64,000 nt of DNA from Nocardia sp. NBC_01329 (GTDB lineage Bacteria; Actinomycetota; Actinomycetes; Mycobacteriales; Mycobacteriaceae), in the NCBI RefSeq assembly GCF_035956715.1, contig NZ_CP108381.1, positions 5,550,001 through 5,614,000 of the forward strand, in the 5' to 3' direction. Shown here one piece after another: positions 34,204 to 41,662 of the stretch (position 1 is its first letter; every line of letters starts with the position of its first letter). The translations under genes and the position numbers were made by a program. A model generated the notes under the pieces. The model ran no database searches, was not told where the DNA came from, and saw nothing but the letters and a program-made list of their open reading frames with translations.

Positions 34204-34842
34204 ATGACATCGACCAGGGGGTTACTCGACGAATTGGACGCGGCCGGCCTCGACAAGGCTCTGTCGGAGGCCGGGTGTCTAGGATTGGAAGTCGATTCCG
34301 AGGCCGGACGACTAGACCTCGAACTCGAGGTCCTGAGCCTGCCGGAGCAAATATCCGGCACAGCAGAAAACGAACACGAAGCGGGGAGCAGTTGTAGGCG
34401 GGTGCGGCTGACCTTCCAGGGAGTCACTCGGATTGCCGCATCGTTGCGGATTCAGCGATGGGACGATCTGGAACCACGGATCCTGCCGCTGGACCTGCCG
34501 GGACTACCCGCCGCTGTCGCGAGCTTCGGCGGTAGCCGCCTGCACGGCTGGGAATTCGTCGACCTGGACGACAGTGGCTGGGCATTGTGGAGCGAATTGC
34601 TCAGTTTCGATACCACCATCGACACTCGGATCGCCCGGCACGTGCTGGAGTTCTCCCAGGAGGAGGGCGTCGATCCCCGGGAACTCGATATCCGGGTCTG
34701 GTTCGACACGGTCACGGCACACACCACCGGAGGCGAGCCCATCCCGCTGCCGGATCTGGTCTCCGGATCCGAACGCTGGTGGGACGCGCACGACAAGGGC
34801 GACCCCCGGACCACCCACCCCGGTATCGCGCCGCCGCTGTAA
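34204..34842 (+). CDS. conserved hypothetical protein
   Basis: A 212-residue acidic, soluble protein that I cannot assign. Its composition is natural and hydrophobic and polar residues alternate in beta-like strands (RRVRLTFQGVTRIAASLRIQ, LHGWEFVDLDDSGWALWSE). A C-terminal stretch carries aromatic and acidic residues (ELDIRVWFDTVTAHTTGGEP, SERWWDAHDKGDPRTTHPG). No signal peptide or membrane helix is present. It lies 303 bases upstream of sodA on the same strand and might be cotranscribed or independent. Confidence 0.72.
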   Translation: MTSTRGLLDELDAAGLDKALSEAGCLGLEVDSEAGRLDLELEVLSLPEQISGTAENEHEAGSSCRRVRLTFQGVTRIAASLRIQRWDDLEPRILPLDLPGLPAAVASFGGSRLHGWEFVDLDDSGWALWSELLSFDTTIDTRIARHVLEFSQEEGVDPRELDIRVWFDTVTAHTTGGEPIPLPDLVSGSERWWDAHDKGDPRTTHPGIAPPL

Positions 34843-35145
34843 GCGCTCCGCTGCGGAAGCATCCGGTGGTGTCCGCGCCGAGGTGTCGGCCGGATACCAC
34901 CGCGGCGGCGCCGGGATAACAGTTGGCGGGGCGAGCGGCCGGGCAGCGCTGTGAAAATCGGACGTCGTCCCGGTCAGGGCCAGATCTCCCCGGCGCCCGT
35001 GACGAGCGCCGATGAGATCCCGGATGGTCGGTTTCTGCCCGATGTGGAATGGTGGGGCGTCGGGACGAGTTGGACCGATCGGGTGTACGAATGGTCGGGA
35101 GCATCCCGCACAGGACGCACTCGACCCGACAAGGAAGGGACATTC
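34843..35145. other. intergenic region before sodA
   Basis: The sodA frame stays open upstream to 34951, but that part has no family similarity and no start with a ribosome binding site. I treat it as leader and promoter. No clear operator is visible. Confidence 0.4.
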
Positions 35146-35769
35146 GTGGCTGAGTACACGCTGCCAGATCTGGACTATGACTACAGCGCCCTGGAGCCGC
35201 ATATCTCCGGGCAGATCAACGAGATTCACCACTCGAAGCACCACGCCACTTACGTGGCGGGGGTGAACACCGCGGTGGAGAAGCTCGAAGCGGCACGCGA
35301 AGCCGGTGATCACGCCGCCATCTTCTTGAACGAGAAGAACCTCGCTTTCCACCTCGGTGGCCATGTCAACCACTCCATCTGGTGGAAGAACCTCTCCCCC
35401 AACGGCGGCGACAAGCCGACCGGCGAACTGGCCGCCGCCATCGACGATCAGTTCGGCTCCTTCGACAAGTTCCGGGCGCAGTTCACCGCTGCCGCCAATG
35501 GACTGCAGGGCTCGGGCTGGGCAGTGCTCGGTTACGACACCCTGGGCCAGAAGCTGCTGACCTTCCAGCTCTACGACCAGCAGGCCAATGTGCCGCTCGG
35601 CATTATTCCGCTGCTGCAGGTCGATATGTGGGAGCACGCCTTCTACCTGCAGTACAAGAACGTCAAGGCCGACTATGTGAAGGCGTTTTGGAACGTCGTC
35701 AACTGGGCCGACGTCCAGGAGCGTTTCACCAAGGCGACCAGCCAGGCGAAGGGCCTCATCTTCGGCTGA
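35146..35769 (+). CDS. sodA: superoxide dismutase, Fe/Mn type
   Basis: A 207-residue Fe/Mn superoxide dismutase converting superoxide to hydrogen peroxide and oxygen. Metal ligands are the histidines in SKHHATYV and HVNHSIWW, and the aspartate and histidine in VDMWEHAFYLQYKN. The sequence has no signal peptide; the mycobacterial homologue is nonetheless exported. The GTG at 35146 has AAGGAAGGG upstream, and the next residues AEYTLPDLDYDY match family starts. Its neighbour two genes on is a Mn exporter under a Mn riboswitch, so Mn supply and use meet here. Confidence 0.97.
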   Translation: MAEYTLPDLDYDYSALEPHISGQINEIHHSKHHATYVAGVNTAVEKLEAAREAGDHAAIFLNEKNLAFHLGGHVNHSIWWKNLSPNGGDKPTGELAAAIDDQFGSFDKFRAQFTAAANGLQGSGWAVLGYDTLGQKLLTFQLYDQQANVPLGIIPLLQVDMWEHAFYLQYKNVKADYVKAFWNVVNWADVQERFTKATSQAKGLIFG

Positions 35770-35799
35770 GCGCCGCCTGCGCGATCGAGTTTCGCGACG

Positions 35800-35826
35800 G
35801 ACCCGCGGACCCTACGTCCGCGGGTC
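35800..35826 (+). terminator. sodA terminator
   Basis: Arms GACCCGCGGA and TCCGCGGGTC around a 7-base loop are followed by TTTCGTCTTTT, a real T-run. It begins 30 bases after the sodA stop. Confidence 0.85.
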
Positions 35827-35954
35827 TTTCGTCTTTTCTGCCCGAATTGGCACTCTCTGGTACTTGTGTGCCAGACAACTTGTGCGCGATCCTCATCTTT
35901 CACAAGAGTTTCGAGGACGGGCAAAGCCGCCCCCGGTCACGCACGGGAGGCATC

Positions 35955-36482
35955 ATGCGCAGCAACAGTCCGATCGGCGTCACACCGTTCCATGCCGGTG
36001 GCACGCTGCGCGGGTTCGTCATCTCCGGGCGCTGGCCCGATACCACCAAGGAATGGACGCAGCTATTGGTGCTGGCCGTCCGGGTGGCGTCCATGCCCGG
36101 CCTGCTGACCACCTCCACCGTATTCGGAGTCCGTGAAGAACTTCCCGACCAGCCGGAACCGGATACGGTCGGCCTGGTGATAGCCGAGGGGCCGGTACTC
36201 GGTGAGGACGGCGTGCGCCCCGGCCGATTCGCCGAGCACATCCCGCCGGCCCTGTTCATGCTCCATCCACCCGCGGAGACCAACCCCTCCCTACCGGAGT
36301 GCACCGGCGCCGCTTCCGGGTGCATCCTGCTACCGGGGATCCCGCATCTGGGACTCGAACATCGCGCGGCGTGGGCCGAGGCGGAAGCCGACGGTACCGT
36401 GACTTCGCTGGTCAGCAGGGTCGGGCTCGATCCGATCAGCGATCCCGATACCGCCGTACTGGCTATGTTGCTGGCCGCTTGA
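35955..36482 (+). CDS. conserved hypothetical protein (Rv3847 position)
   Basis: A 175-residue soluble protein of unknown function. It occupies the place and size of Rv3847, which lies directly after sodA in M. tuberculosis. The body alternates strands and loops (GVTPFHAGGTLRGFVISGRWPD, DTVGLVIAEGPVLGEDGVRP, SGCILLPGIPHLGLEHRAAW). GGGAGG lies 4 bases before the ATG. No catalytic motif is apparent. The orthology is inferred from order and length only. Confidence 0.78.
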   Translation: MRSNSPIGVTPFHAGGTLRGFVISGRWPDTTKEWTQLLVLAVRVASMPGLLTTSTVFGVREELPDQPEPDTVGLVIAEGPVLGEDGVRPGRFAEHIPPALFMLHPPAETNPSLPECTGAASGCILLPGIPHLGLEHRAAWAEAEADGTVTSLVSRVGLDPISDPDTAVLAMLLAA

Positions 36483-36764
36483 TATCGGCGCGCGCGTCGG
36501 CCCGAGGACATCGACCGAGCGAGGCTCCGCACCGATCATCGGCCCGCGTCGTCGATCCGGCCCGCGGTGGCGACCTGTCTACAGCGGGATGTTTCCGACG
36601 TCCATAATATTTGCCGGACAGATGCCAACAGTTCGTTCCGGCCTGCCCCGGAAGAGTTTTCAGGCTACCCTCAATATCTTGGCAGCGGCACCAAACTTGC
36701 TGGCCTGAAACGTTTTTCGGAACATAATTGTTGCCGCTATCGGTCAGCTGCGGTAAAGTTGCCA
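36483..36764. other. AT-richer spacer with riboswitch promoter
   Basis: No gene. The segment from about 36590 to 36760 is unusually AT-rich for this genome and ends in a promoter: TTGCCG at 36731-36736, 17 bases, then TAAAGT at 36754-36759. A transcript from it would begin near 36765, exactly ahead of the riboswitch. Confidence 0.6.
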
Positions 36765-36895
36765 GCAACGAAGGGGAGTAGCCCCCAATCACGCGGTCGA
36801 CATACTGACCCACCGCTCGTCGGTGGCTCCGGTCGCGTGAACCGGTTCGCCGGTGGGCGAGACCTTCGGCCGAACAGCAATTTCGTTGTCGGCCG
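36765..36895 (+). promoter_or_regulatory. yybP-ykoY manganese riboswitch
   Basis: The conserved core elements occur in order: GGGGAGTAGC at 36773-36782, the CGACATACTGACC segment at 36798-36810, and GGGCGAGACC at 36855-36864. They are joined by pairing stems (for example CCACCG with CGGTGG). This is the yybP-ykoY aptamer, which binds Mn(II) and turns on Mn exporters. A second hairpin (CGGCCGA with TCGGCCG, about 36868-36895) follows and runs into the ribosome binding region, so it may be the expression platform. The downstream gene is a GDT1-family Mn exporter, the standard target. Confidence 0.9.
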
Positions 36896-36947
36896 GAGGT
36901 GAATCCGAATCCGGCCGGCGAACCGGAGGATCGGGAGCACTCGTCAG

Positions 36948-37688
36948 ATGATCGCCACCGTCGGGCTCGCCATCGGCATAGTTTTCCTGGCCGAATTGGG
37001 TGACAAGTCCCAACTCATGGCCCTCACATTCGCCCTGCGCTACCGCTGGTGGGTGGTGCTCGGCGGGATCGCGACCGCCACGGCCGCAGTCCACGTCATC
37101 TCGGTCGCGATCGGCCATTTCCTGGGCGCGGCCCTACCTACCACCGCCATCGCCGCGGTGGCATCACTGACCTTCCTCGTTGTGGGCCTGTGGACACTGC
37201 GCGAACTGCTCACCGACGCGGATGACGACGCGCGACCGGCACCGTCGCGTTTCGCCACTACAGCGCCCTTCTTCGTTGTACTCTCCGCGTTCCTCCTGGC
37301 CGAACTCGGTGATCGCACCATGTTCGCCACCGCGGCTCTCGCCACCGACAACAACTGGGCGGCGGTCTGGCTGGGGTCGACGATCGGAATGGTCGCCGCC
37401 GATGCCCTCGCCATCGGCGCGGGCATTCTGGTGGGCAAACATCTGCCCGAACGCGCTATCGGCTTCGGGTCCGGACTGCTGTTCCTGTTCATCGGCGCCC
37501 TCACCGGCATCGATACCGCGTTTCCGACGCTCGGACTCGCCGGCGCGGCCGGTATCGCCCTGCTGGTACCGGCTGTGGCAGCTCTCGCACTCCGGCTGCT
37601 GCAGAAGCGCCGCGCAACGGCGAATCGGCCCGCGACCGGGGCGGCTGCTACCGAGATCCCGGAGCGGCGAGCCGAGGGCCTGCACTGA
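36948..37688 (+). CDS. GDT1/TMEM165 (UPF0016) family manganese exporter
   Basis: A 246-residue membrane protein of about seven helices, built from two UPF0016 repeats. Each repeat carries the metal motif E-x-G-D-(K/R)-(S/T): FLAELGDKSQLMAL at the start and LLAELGDRTMFATA at the middle. The family exports Mn(II), and sometimes Ca(II), to prevent Mn toxicity. The ATG at 36948 has GGAGGATCGGGAG upstream. Control by the yybP-ykoY riboswitch means high Mn turns on its expression. The C-terminal 30 residues are charged and cytosolic. Confidence 0.93.
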   Translation: MIATVGLAIGIVFLAELGDKSQLMALTFALRYRWWVVLGGIATATAAVHVISVAIGHFLGAALPTTAIAAVASLTFLVVGLWTLRELLTDADDDARPAPSRFATTAPFFVVLSAFLLAELGDRTMFATAALATDNNWAAVWLGSTIGMVAADALAIGAGILVGKHLPERAIGFGSGLLFLFIGALTGIDTAFPTLGLAGAAGIALLVPAVAALALRLLQKRRATANRPATGAAATEIPERRAEGLH

Positions 37689-37800
37689 GTACCATTTCGC
37701 CGATCAGCGCAAGGGGACCGTCCACGACCCCCGCCCTACCCACCGGTTAGGGTGCAATTGACGTTAGGCCAACTGGCTTGTCACGAACGAGAGGACCATC

Positions 37801-38568
37801 GTGGAGATTTCGGGTTCCGCCGCCATCGTCACCGGGGGCGCGTCCGGTCTGGGCGCCGCCACCGCCAAGCGTTTCGCTGATCTGGGCGCCACCGTCTTCG
37901 GGCTCGACGTACCGCAGTCGATCGAGCGCGCCGGCGACAATGTGCCCGATGGGGTCACTCTGCTCGCCGCTGATGTCACCAGTCACGAAGAGGTCGCCGC
38001 CGCCGTCGCCAAGGTGGTCGAATCGGGCACCCCGCTGCGTATCGTGGTCAACTGCGCCGGTGTCGGCTGGGCCGGGCGCATCCTGTCCAAGAACGGCCCG
38101 CACGACCTGGAGCTGTTCCGCACGGTGATCACCGTCAACCTGCTCGGTTCCTTCAACGTGATGCGCCTGGCCGCCGATGCCATCGCCAAAACCGATACCG
38201 TCGACGACGCCGGTCAGCGCGGTGTCGTCATCAACACCGCCTCGGTGGCGGCGTTCGAGGGCCAGATCGGCCAGATCGCGTACTCGGCCTCCAAGGGCGG
38301 CGTGCACGGGATGACCGTTCCGGCCGCGCGCGACCTCGCACAGTTCGGTATCCGCGTCAACACCATCGCCCCCGGCATCATCGATACCCCGATGCTGGCC
38401 GGTGTCACCGAGGAATACCGTCAGGGCCTCGAGGCCGGTGTACCGTTCCCGTCCCGGCTCGGCCGGCCCGACGAGTACGCGCAGCTCTCGCAGTACATCG
38501 TCGAACACGACTACCTCAACGGCGAGACCATCCGTATGGACGGCGCGCTGCGCATGGCGCCGCGCTAG
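37801..38568 (+). CDS. SDR dehydrogenase, 3-hydroxyacyl-CoA dehydrogenase type II-like
   Basis: A 255-residue short-chain dehydrogenase. The NAD-binding motif is TGGASGLG, the structural VVNCAGVG follows, and the catalytic Ser-Tyr-Lys triad lies in NTASVAAFEGQIGQIAYSASKGG. The overall pattern (FEGQIGQIAYSASKGGVHGMTVPAARDLA) is that of the HSD17B10-type 3-hydroxyacyl-CoA dehydrogenases, which oxidise short-chain hydroxyacyl-CoAs or related alcohols. The GTG at 37801 has GAGAGGA upstream. It is single, without fatty-acid oxidation neighbours, so the substrate is a guess. Confidence 0.9.
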   Translation: MEISGSAAIVTGGASGLGAATAKRFADLGATVFGLDVPQSIERAGDNVPDGVTLLAADVTSHEEVAAAVAKVVESGTPLRIVVNCAGVGWAGRILSKNGPHDLELFRTVITVNLLGSFNVMRLAADAIAKTDTVDDAGQRGVVINTASVAAFEGQIGQIAYSASKGGVHGMTVPAARDLAQFGIRVNTIAPGIIDTPMLAGVTEEYRQGLEAGVPFPSRLGRPDEYAQLSQYIVEHDYLNGETIRMDGALRMAPR

Positions 38569-38664
38569 ACGCTCTCGCACGACGACGCCCGCCGCCCGGC
38601 AGTCATACCCGGGCGGCGGGCGTTCGCATCGACAAAAGGCGCGGCGTGATCCGCCGAGCCCGGA

Positions 38665-39390
38665 TCAGCCGGCGCTACCGGTCGCCGGACGCCGCCGCCA
38701 TTCGTCGCACGCCGCGCGATCGGCCCACTCCCGGTCATTACCGTCGGCACGACAACCCGCACGGGTGTAACCCTCACTGTCACGACCCCACCGGTCGAAC
38801 CCGAAACGGTCGAACCCCGAACGGTCACGGCCCCACAAGTCGAAACCGGCGTGGTCATAACCGAAACGGTCGAAACCGGAAGAGTCGAAACCGGCGCGGT
38901 CATAACCGTCGCGGTCATAACCGAAACGGTCATAACCGAAACGGTCGAAACCGGCGCGGTCGAAACCGGCGCGGTCGAAACCGGAAGAGTCGTAGCCGAA
39001 GTTGTCATAACCATCGGGACCCAACGGACCCTGTGGTAGCCCAGGGCAAGGGGCGCCCGGAACTACCACGGCGCCACCGGGGCATGTACGCGGCGGATCG
39101 GGGAGTTCAGCGGGCGCGGGGGGCGCCGAAGTATCGGGAACGCCGGGCGCCGGGGCATCAGGGGCACTCGGCGGCGTGGTGCCCGGAGCGGCAGGCACCG
39201 TGGGCACTGCAGGCTCCGGACCGTCGACTCCGGCTCCCGGGGGCACGGGTCGCGTAGTGGTAGGCGCCGCGCCGGGCTCCGCGAACGCGGGTGCCGACGT
39301 CAAGGTGGGGGCGAGTATCAGTGCGCCCAGCAACGCTATCCGAAGCGTCGCCCGGCGCACACCACGGCTGGCCACGGCAGTGGTCGGCAT
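38665..39390 (-). CDS. secreted protein with GFDR/GYDR pentad repeats
   Basis: A 241-residue exported protein. The signal peptide (LRIALLGALILAPTLTSAPAFA) is cut after AFA. A Pro/Ala-rich stretch (about 40-110) precedes a cysteine pair (RTCPGGAVVVPGAPCPG). The last part consists of about nineteen five-residue units of the type G-F/Y-D-R-x (for example GFDRAGFDRFGYDRFGYDRD), decaying toward the end (GRDSE, GYTRA, GNDRE). The DNA shows matching 15-base repeats. Regular Asp and aromatic residues suggest a calcium-binding or surface-interaction fold. AGGAG precedes the ATG at 39390. No family recognised. Confidence 0.8.
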   Translation of the reverse strand: MPTTAVASRGVRRATLRIALLGALILAPTLTSAPAFAEPGAAPTTTRPVPPGAGVDGPEPAVPTVPAAPGTTPPSAPDAPAPGVPDTSAPPAPAELPDPPRTCPGGAVVVPGAPCPGLPQGPLGPDGYDNFGYDSSGFDRAGFDRAGFDRFGYDRFGYDRDGYDRAGFDSSGFDRFGYDHAGFDLWGRDRSGFDRFGFDRWGRDSEGYTRAGCRADGNDREWADRAACDEWRRRPATGSAG

Positions 39391-39659
39391 GATCGATCTC
39401 CTGTCCGGAACGCGATCCTCGCATTCCGGGCAACCTATCGACGAAACCCCCTGATGTTTTACAAATCGCTGGTGCGCCACCAACGCCCGGTCCGGATCTC
39501 GATGGTGGAACCACCGCCGCCCCGGGCAATTCGAGACGCGCGACTCGGCGGCCCCGGGTCGCTCCCCGAACGTGCGTACCCGGGGCCGGCCCTGCGGGCT
39601 ACCGCCCGGTTACTCGGCCGGGTCAGATTGCCCGTTCTCTTCGATTGTCGTCGCTCAGA

Positions 39660-39697
39660 GGCGGCGGGGCCACGGAATCCACGACAGCCCCGCCGCC
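39660..39697 (-). terminator. htpG terminator hairpin
   Basis: Arms GGCGGCGGGGC (39660-39670) and GCCCCGCCGCC (39687-39697) form an 11-base-pair stem, 7 bases beyond the htpG stop. There is no T-run. Confidence 0.65.
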
Positions 39698-39703
39698 TTC
39701 CGG

Positions 39704-41662
39704 TCAGAGCGTGCGTGTCAACCGGTCCGCGAGGACCTGGGCGAATTTGGCCGGATCCTTCAATTCGCCGCCCTCGGCCAGAACCGCCGTACCGTAAAGG
39801 AGTTCGGCCGTTTCGGTGAGCTCGGGAACCTTGCCCGCGTCGGCGTCGTCCTTGCGGGTGTCGTAGGCATCGCGTAGACCCGTCACCAGCGGATGGGTGG
39901 GGTTGAGTTCCAGGATCCGCTTGAACTGCGGCAATTCCTGGCCCGAGGCCCGGTACATCCGTTCCAGCATCGGCGTCATATCGAAGACGTCGCCCACCAG
40001 ACATACCGGCGAGCTGGTCAACCGCGAGCTGAGCCGGACCTCTTTGACACTGTCCGCCAGGGTTTCACCCAGCCAGGTCAGTACCTCGGCGAAATCCTTG
40101 TCCTGCTGTTCGCGCAGGGCTTCGGATTCCTTCTTCTCCTCCTCGGTTTCCAGATCGACCTCACCCTTGGCGATCGACTGGAACGGTTTGCCGTCGAACT
40201 CCGATACCGAGCCGACCCACATCTCGTCGACCGGGTCGGTGAGGATCAGTACCTCGCGGCCCTTGGCGCGGAATGCCTCCAGATGCGGCGACCTCTCGAC
40301 CTGATCCCGGGATTCCCCGGTCATGTAGTAGATGCCGTCCTGGCCTTCGGGCATCCGCTCCACGTACTGCGCCAGCGTGGTCGCCTCGGTTTCGGAGTGG
40401 GTGGAGGCGAAGGACGACACCTCCAGAAGGGTCTTCTGGTTGTCGAAATCGGAGAGCAGACCCTCCTTCAGGACCCGGCCGAATTCCTGCCAGAAAGTAC
40501 GATATTTCGCCTGGTCTTCGGCACCCTGCAAATCCTTGACGCTGCTCAGCACCTTTTTCACCAGGCGTTTGCGGATCATCTGGATCTGCCGGTCCTGCTG
40601 CAGGATCTCGCGGGAAACGTTGAGCGAGAGATCCTGCGCGTCCACCACGCCCTTGACGAAACGCAGATACTCCGGCATCAGCTCTTCGCAGTTGTCCATG
40701 ATGAACACGCGTTTCACGTAGAGCTGGACTCCGCGCTTGTGCTCGCGGGTGAACAGATCGAACGGCGCCTGCGAAGGCAGGAACAGCAGCGCCTGGTACT
40801 CGAAGGTCCCCTCTGCCTTGAGCGGGATGATCTCGAGCGGTTCGTCCCAGGCGTGGCTGACGTGCTTGTAGAACTCCTGGTATTCCTCGTCGGACACCTC
40901 GCTGCGCGGGCGGGTCCAGAGAGCCTTCATCGAGTTGAGCGTCTGCTCCTCGACAATGGTCTTCTCTTCCTTCTCCTCGCCCTCGCCCTCGGTGACCGTA
41001 CGCTCGACCTGCATGCGGATCGGCCAGGCGATGAAGTCGGAGTACTTCTTCACGATTTCGCGGAGCTTGTGCTCCTGGGTGTAGTCGAAGAGGTGGTCCT
41101 CGGCGTCGGCCGGTTTCAGATGGAGCGTGACAGCCGAGCCCTGCGGGGCCTCGTCGAGGCTTTCGATGGTGTAGGTCCCCGAACCCGCCGCCGACTCCCA
41201 GCGGGTGCCGGTGGTCTCACCGGCCCGCCGGGTGGTGAGCTCGACCTTGTCGGCCACCATGAAAGTCGAATAGAAACCGATACCGAACTGGCCGATCAGT
41301 TCCTCGGCCGCGGCGTCGGATTTCGCCTCGTTCAGTTTCCGGCGTAGTTCGGCCGTCCCCGATTTGGCGAGAGTTCCGATCAGGTCCACCACCTCCGCAC
41401 GAGACATACCTATGCCGTTGTCCCGGACGGTGAGGATCCGCTGATCCTTGTCGACCTCCAGCTCGATGTGCAGGTCGTCGGTATCGACGTGTAGATCCTT
41501 GTCCTGATAGGACTCCAGCCGCAGCTTGTCCAGCGCATCGGAAGCGTTCGAGATCAGCTCACGCAGGAACGTGTCTTTGTTGGAGTAGACCGAGTGGATC
41601 ATCAGCTCGAGCAGCTGATGGGTCTCGGCCTGGAACTCGAGTTGTTCGACGTGCTCAGTCAC
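39704..41662 (-). CDS. htpG: HSP90-family chaperone HtpG
   Basis: A 652-residue ATP-dependent chaperone. The N-terminal GHKL domain has SVYSNKDTFLRELISNASDALDKLR, VRDNGIGMS and GQFGIGFYS, which bind ATP. The middle domain includes VKRVFIMDNCEELMPEYLRFVKGVVDAQDLSLNVSRE and the C-terminal dimer domain ends at LADRLTRTL. The GTG at 41662 gives the family start (TEHVEQLEFQAE); a TTG three codons earlier is possible. It overlaps the end of the nuclease gene by 8 bases, so the two are probably translated together. Confidence 0.96.
   Translation of the reverse strand: MTEHVEQLEFQAETHQLLELMIHSVYSNKDTFLRELISNASDALDKLRLESYQDKDLHVDTDDLHIELEVDKDQRILTVRDNGIGMSRAEVVDLIGTLAKSGTAELRRKLNEAKSDAAAEELIGQFGIGFYSTFMVADKVELTTRRAGETTGTRWESAAGSGTYTIESLDEAPQGSAVTLHLKPADAEDHLFDYTQEHKLREIVKKYSDFIAWPIRMQVERTVTEGEGEEKEEKTIVEEQTLNSMKALWTRPRSEVSDEEYQEFYKHVSHAWDEPLEIIPLKAEGTFEYQALLFLPSQAPFDLFTREHKRGVQLYVKRVFIMDNCEELMPEYLRFVKGVVDAQDLSLNVSREILQQDRQIQMIRKRLVKKVLSSVKDLQGAEDQAKYRTFWQEFGRVLKEGLLSDFDNQKTLLEVSSFASTHSETEATTLAQYVERMPEGQDGIYYMTGESRDQVERSPHLEAFRAKGREVLILTDPVDEMWVGSVSEFDGKPFQSIAKGEVDLETEEEKKESEALREQQDKDFAEVLTWLGETLADSVKEVRLSSRLTSSPVCLVGDVFDMTPMLERMYRASGQELPQFKRILELNPTHPLVTGLRDAYDTRKDDADAGKVPELTETAELLYGTAVLAEGGELKDPAKFAQVLADRLTRTL

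Noticed and set aside
34951..35145. N-terminal extension of SodA
   Set aside because: The extra 65 residues have no family match and the GTG at 35146 has a good ribosome binding site.
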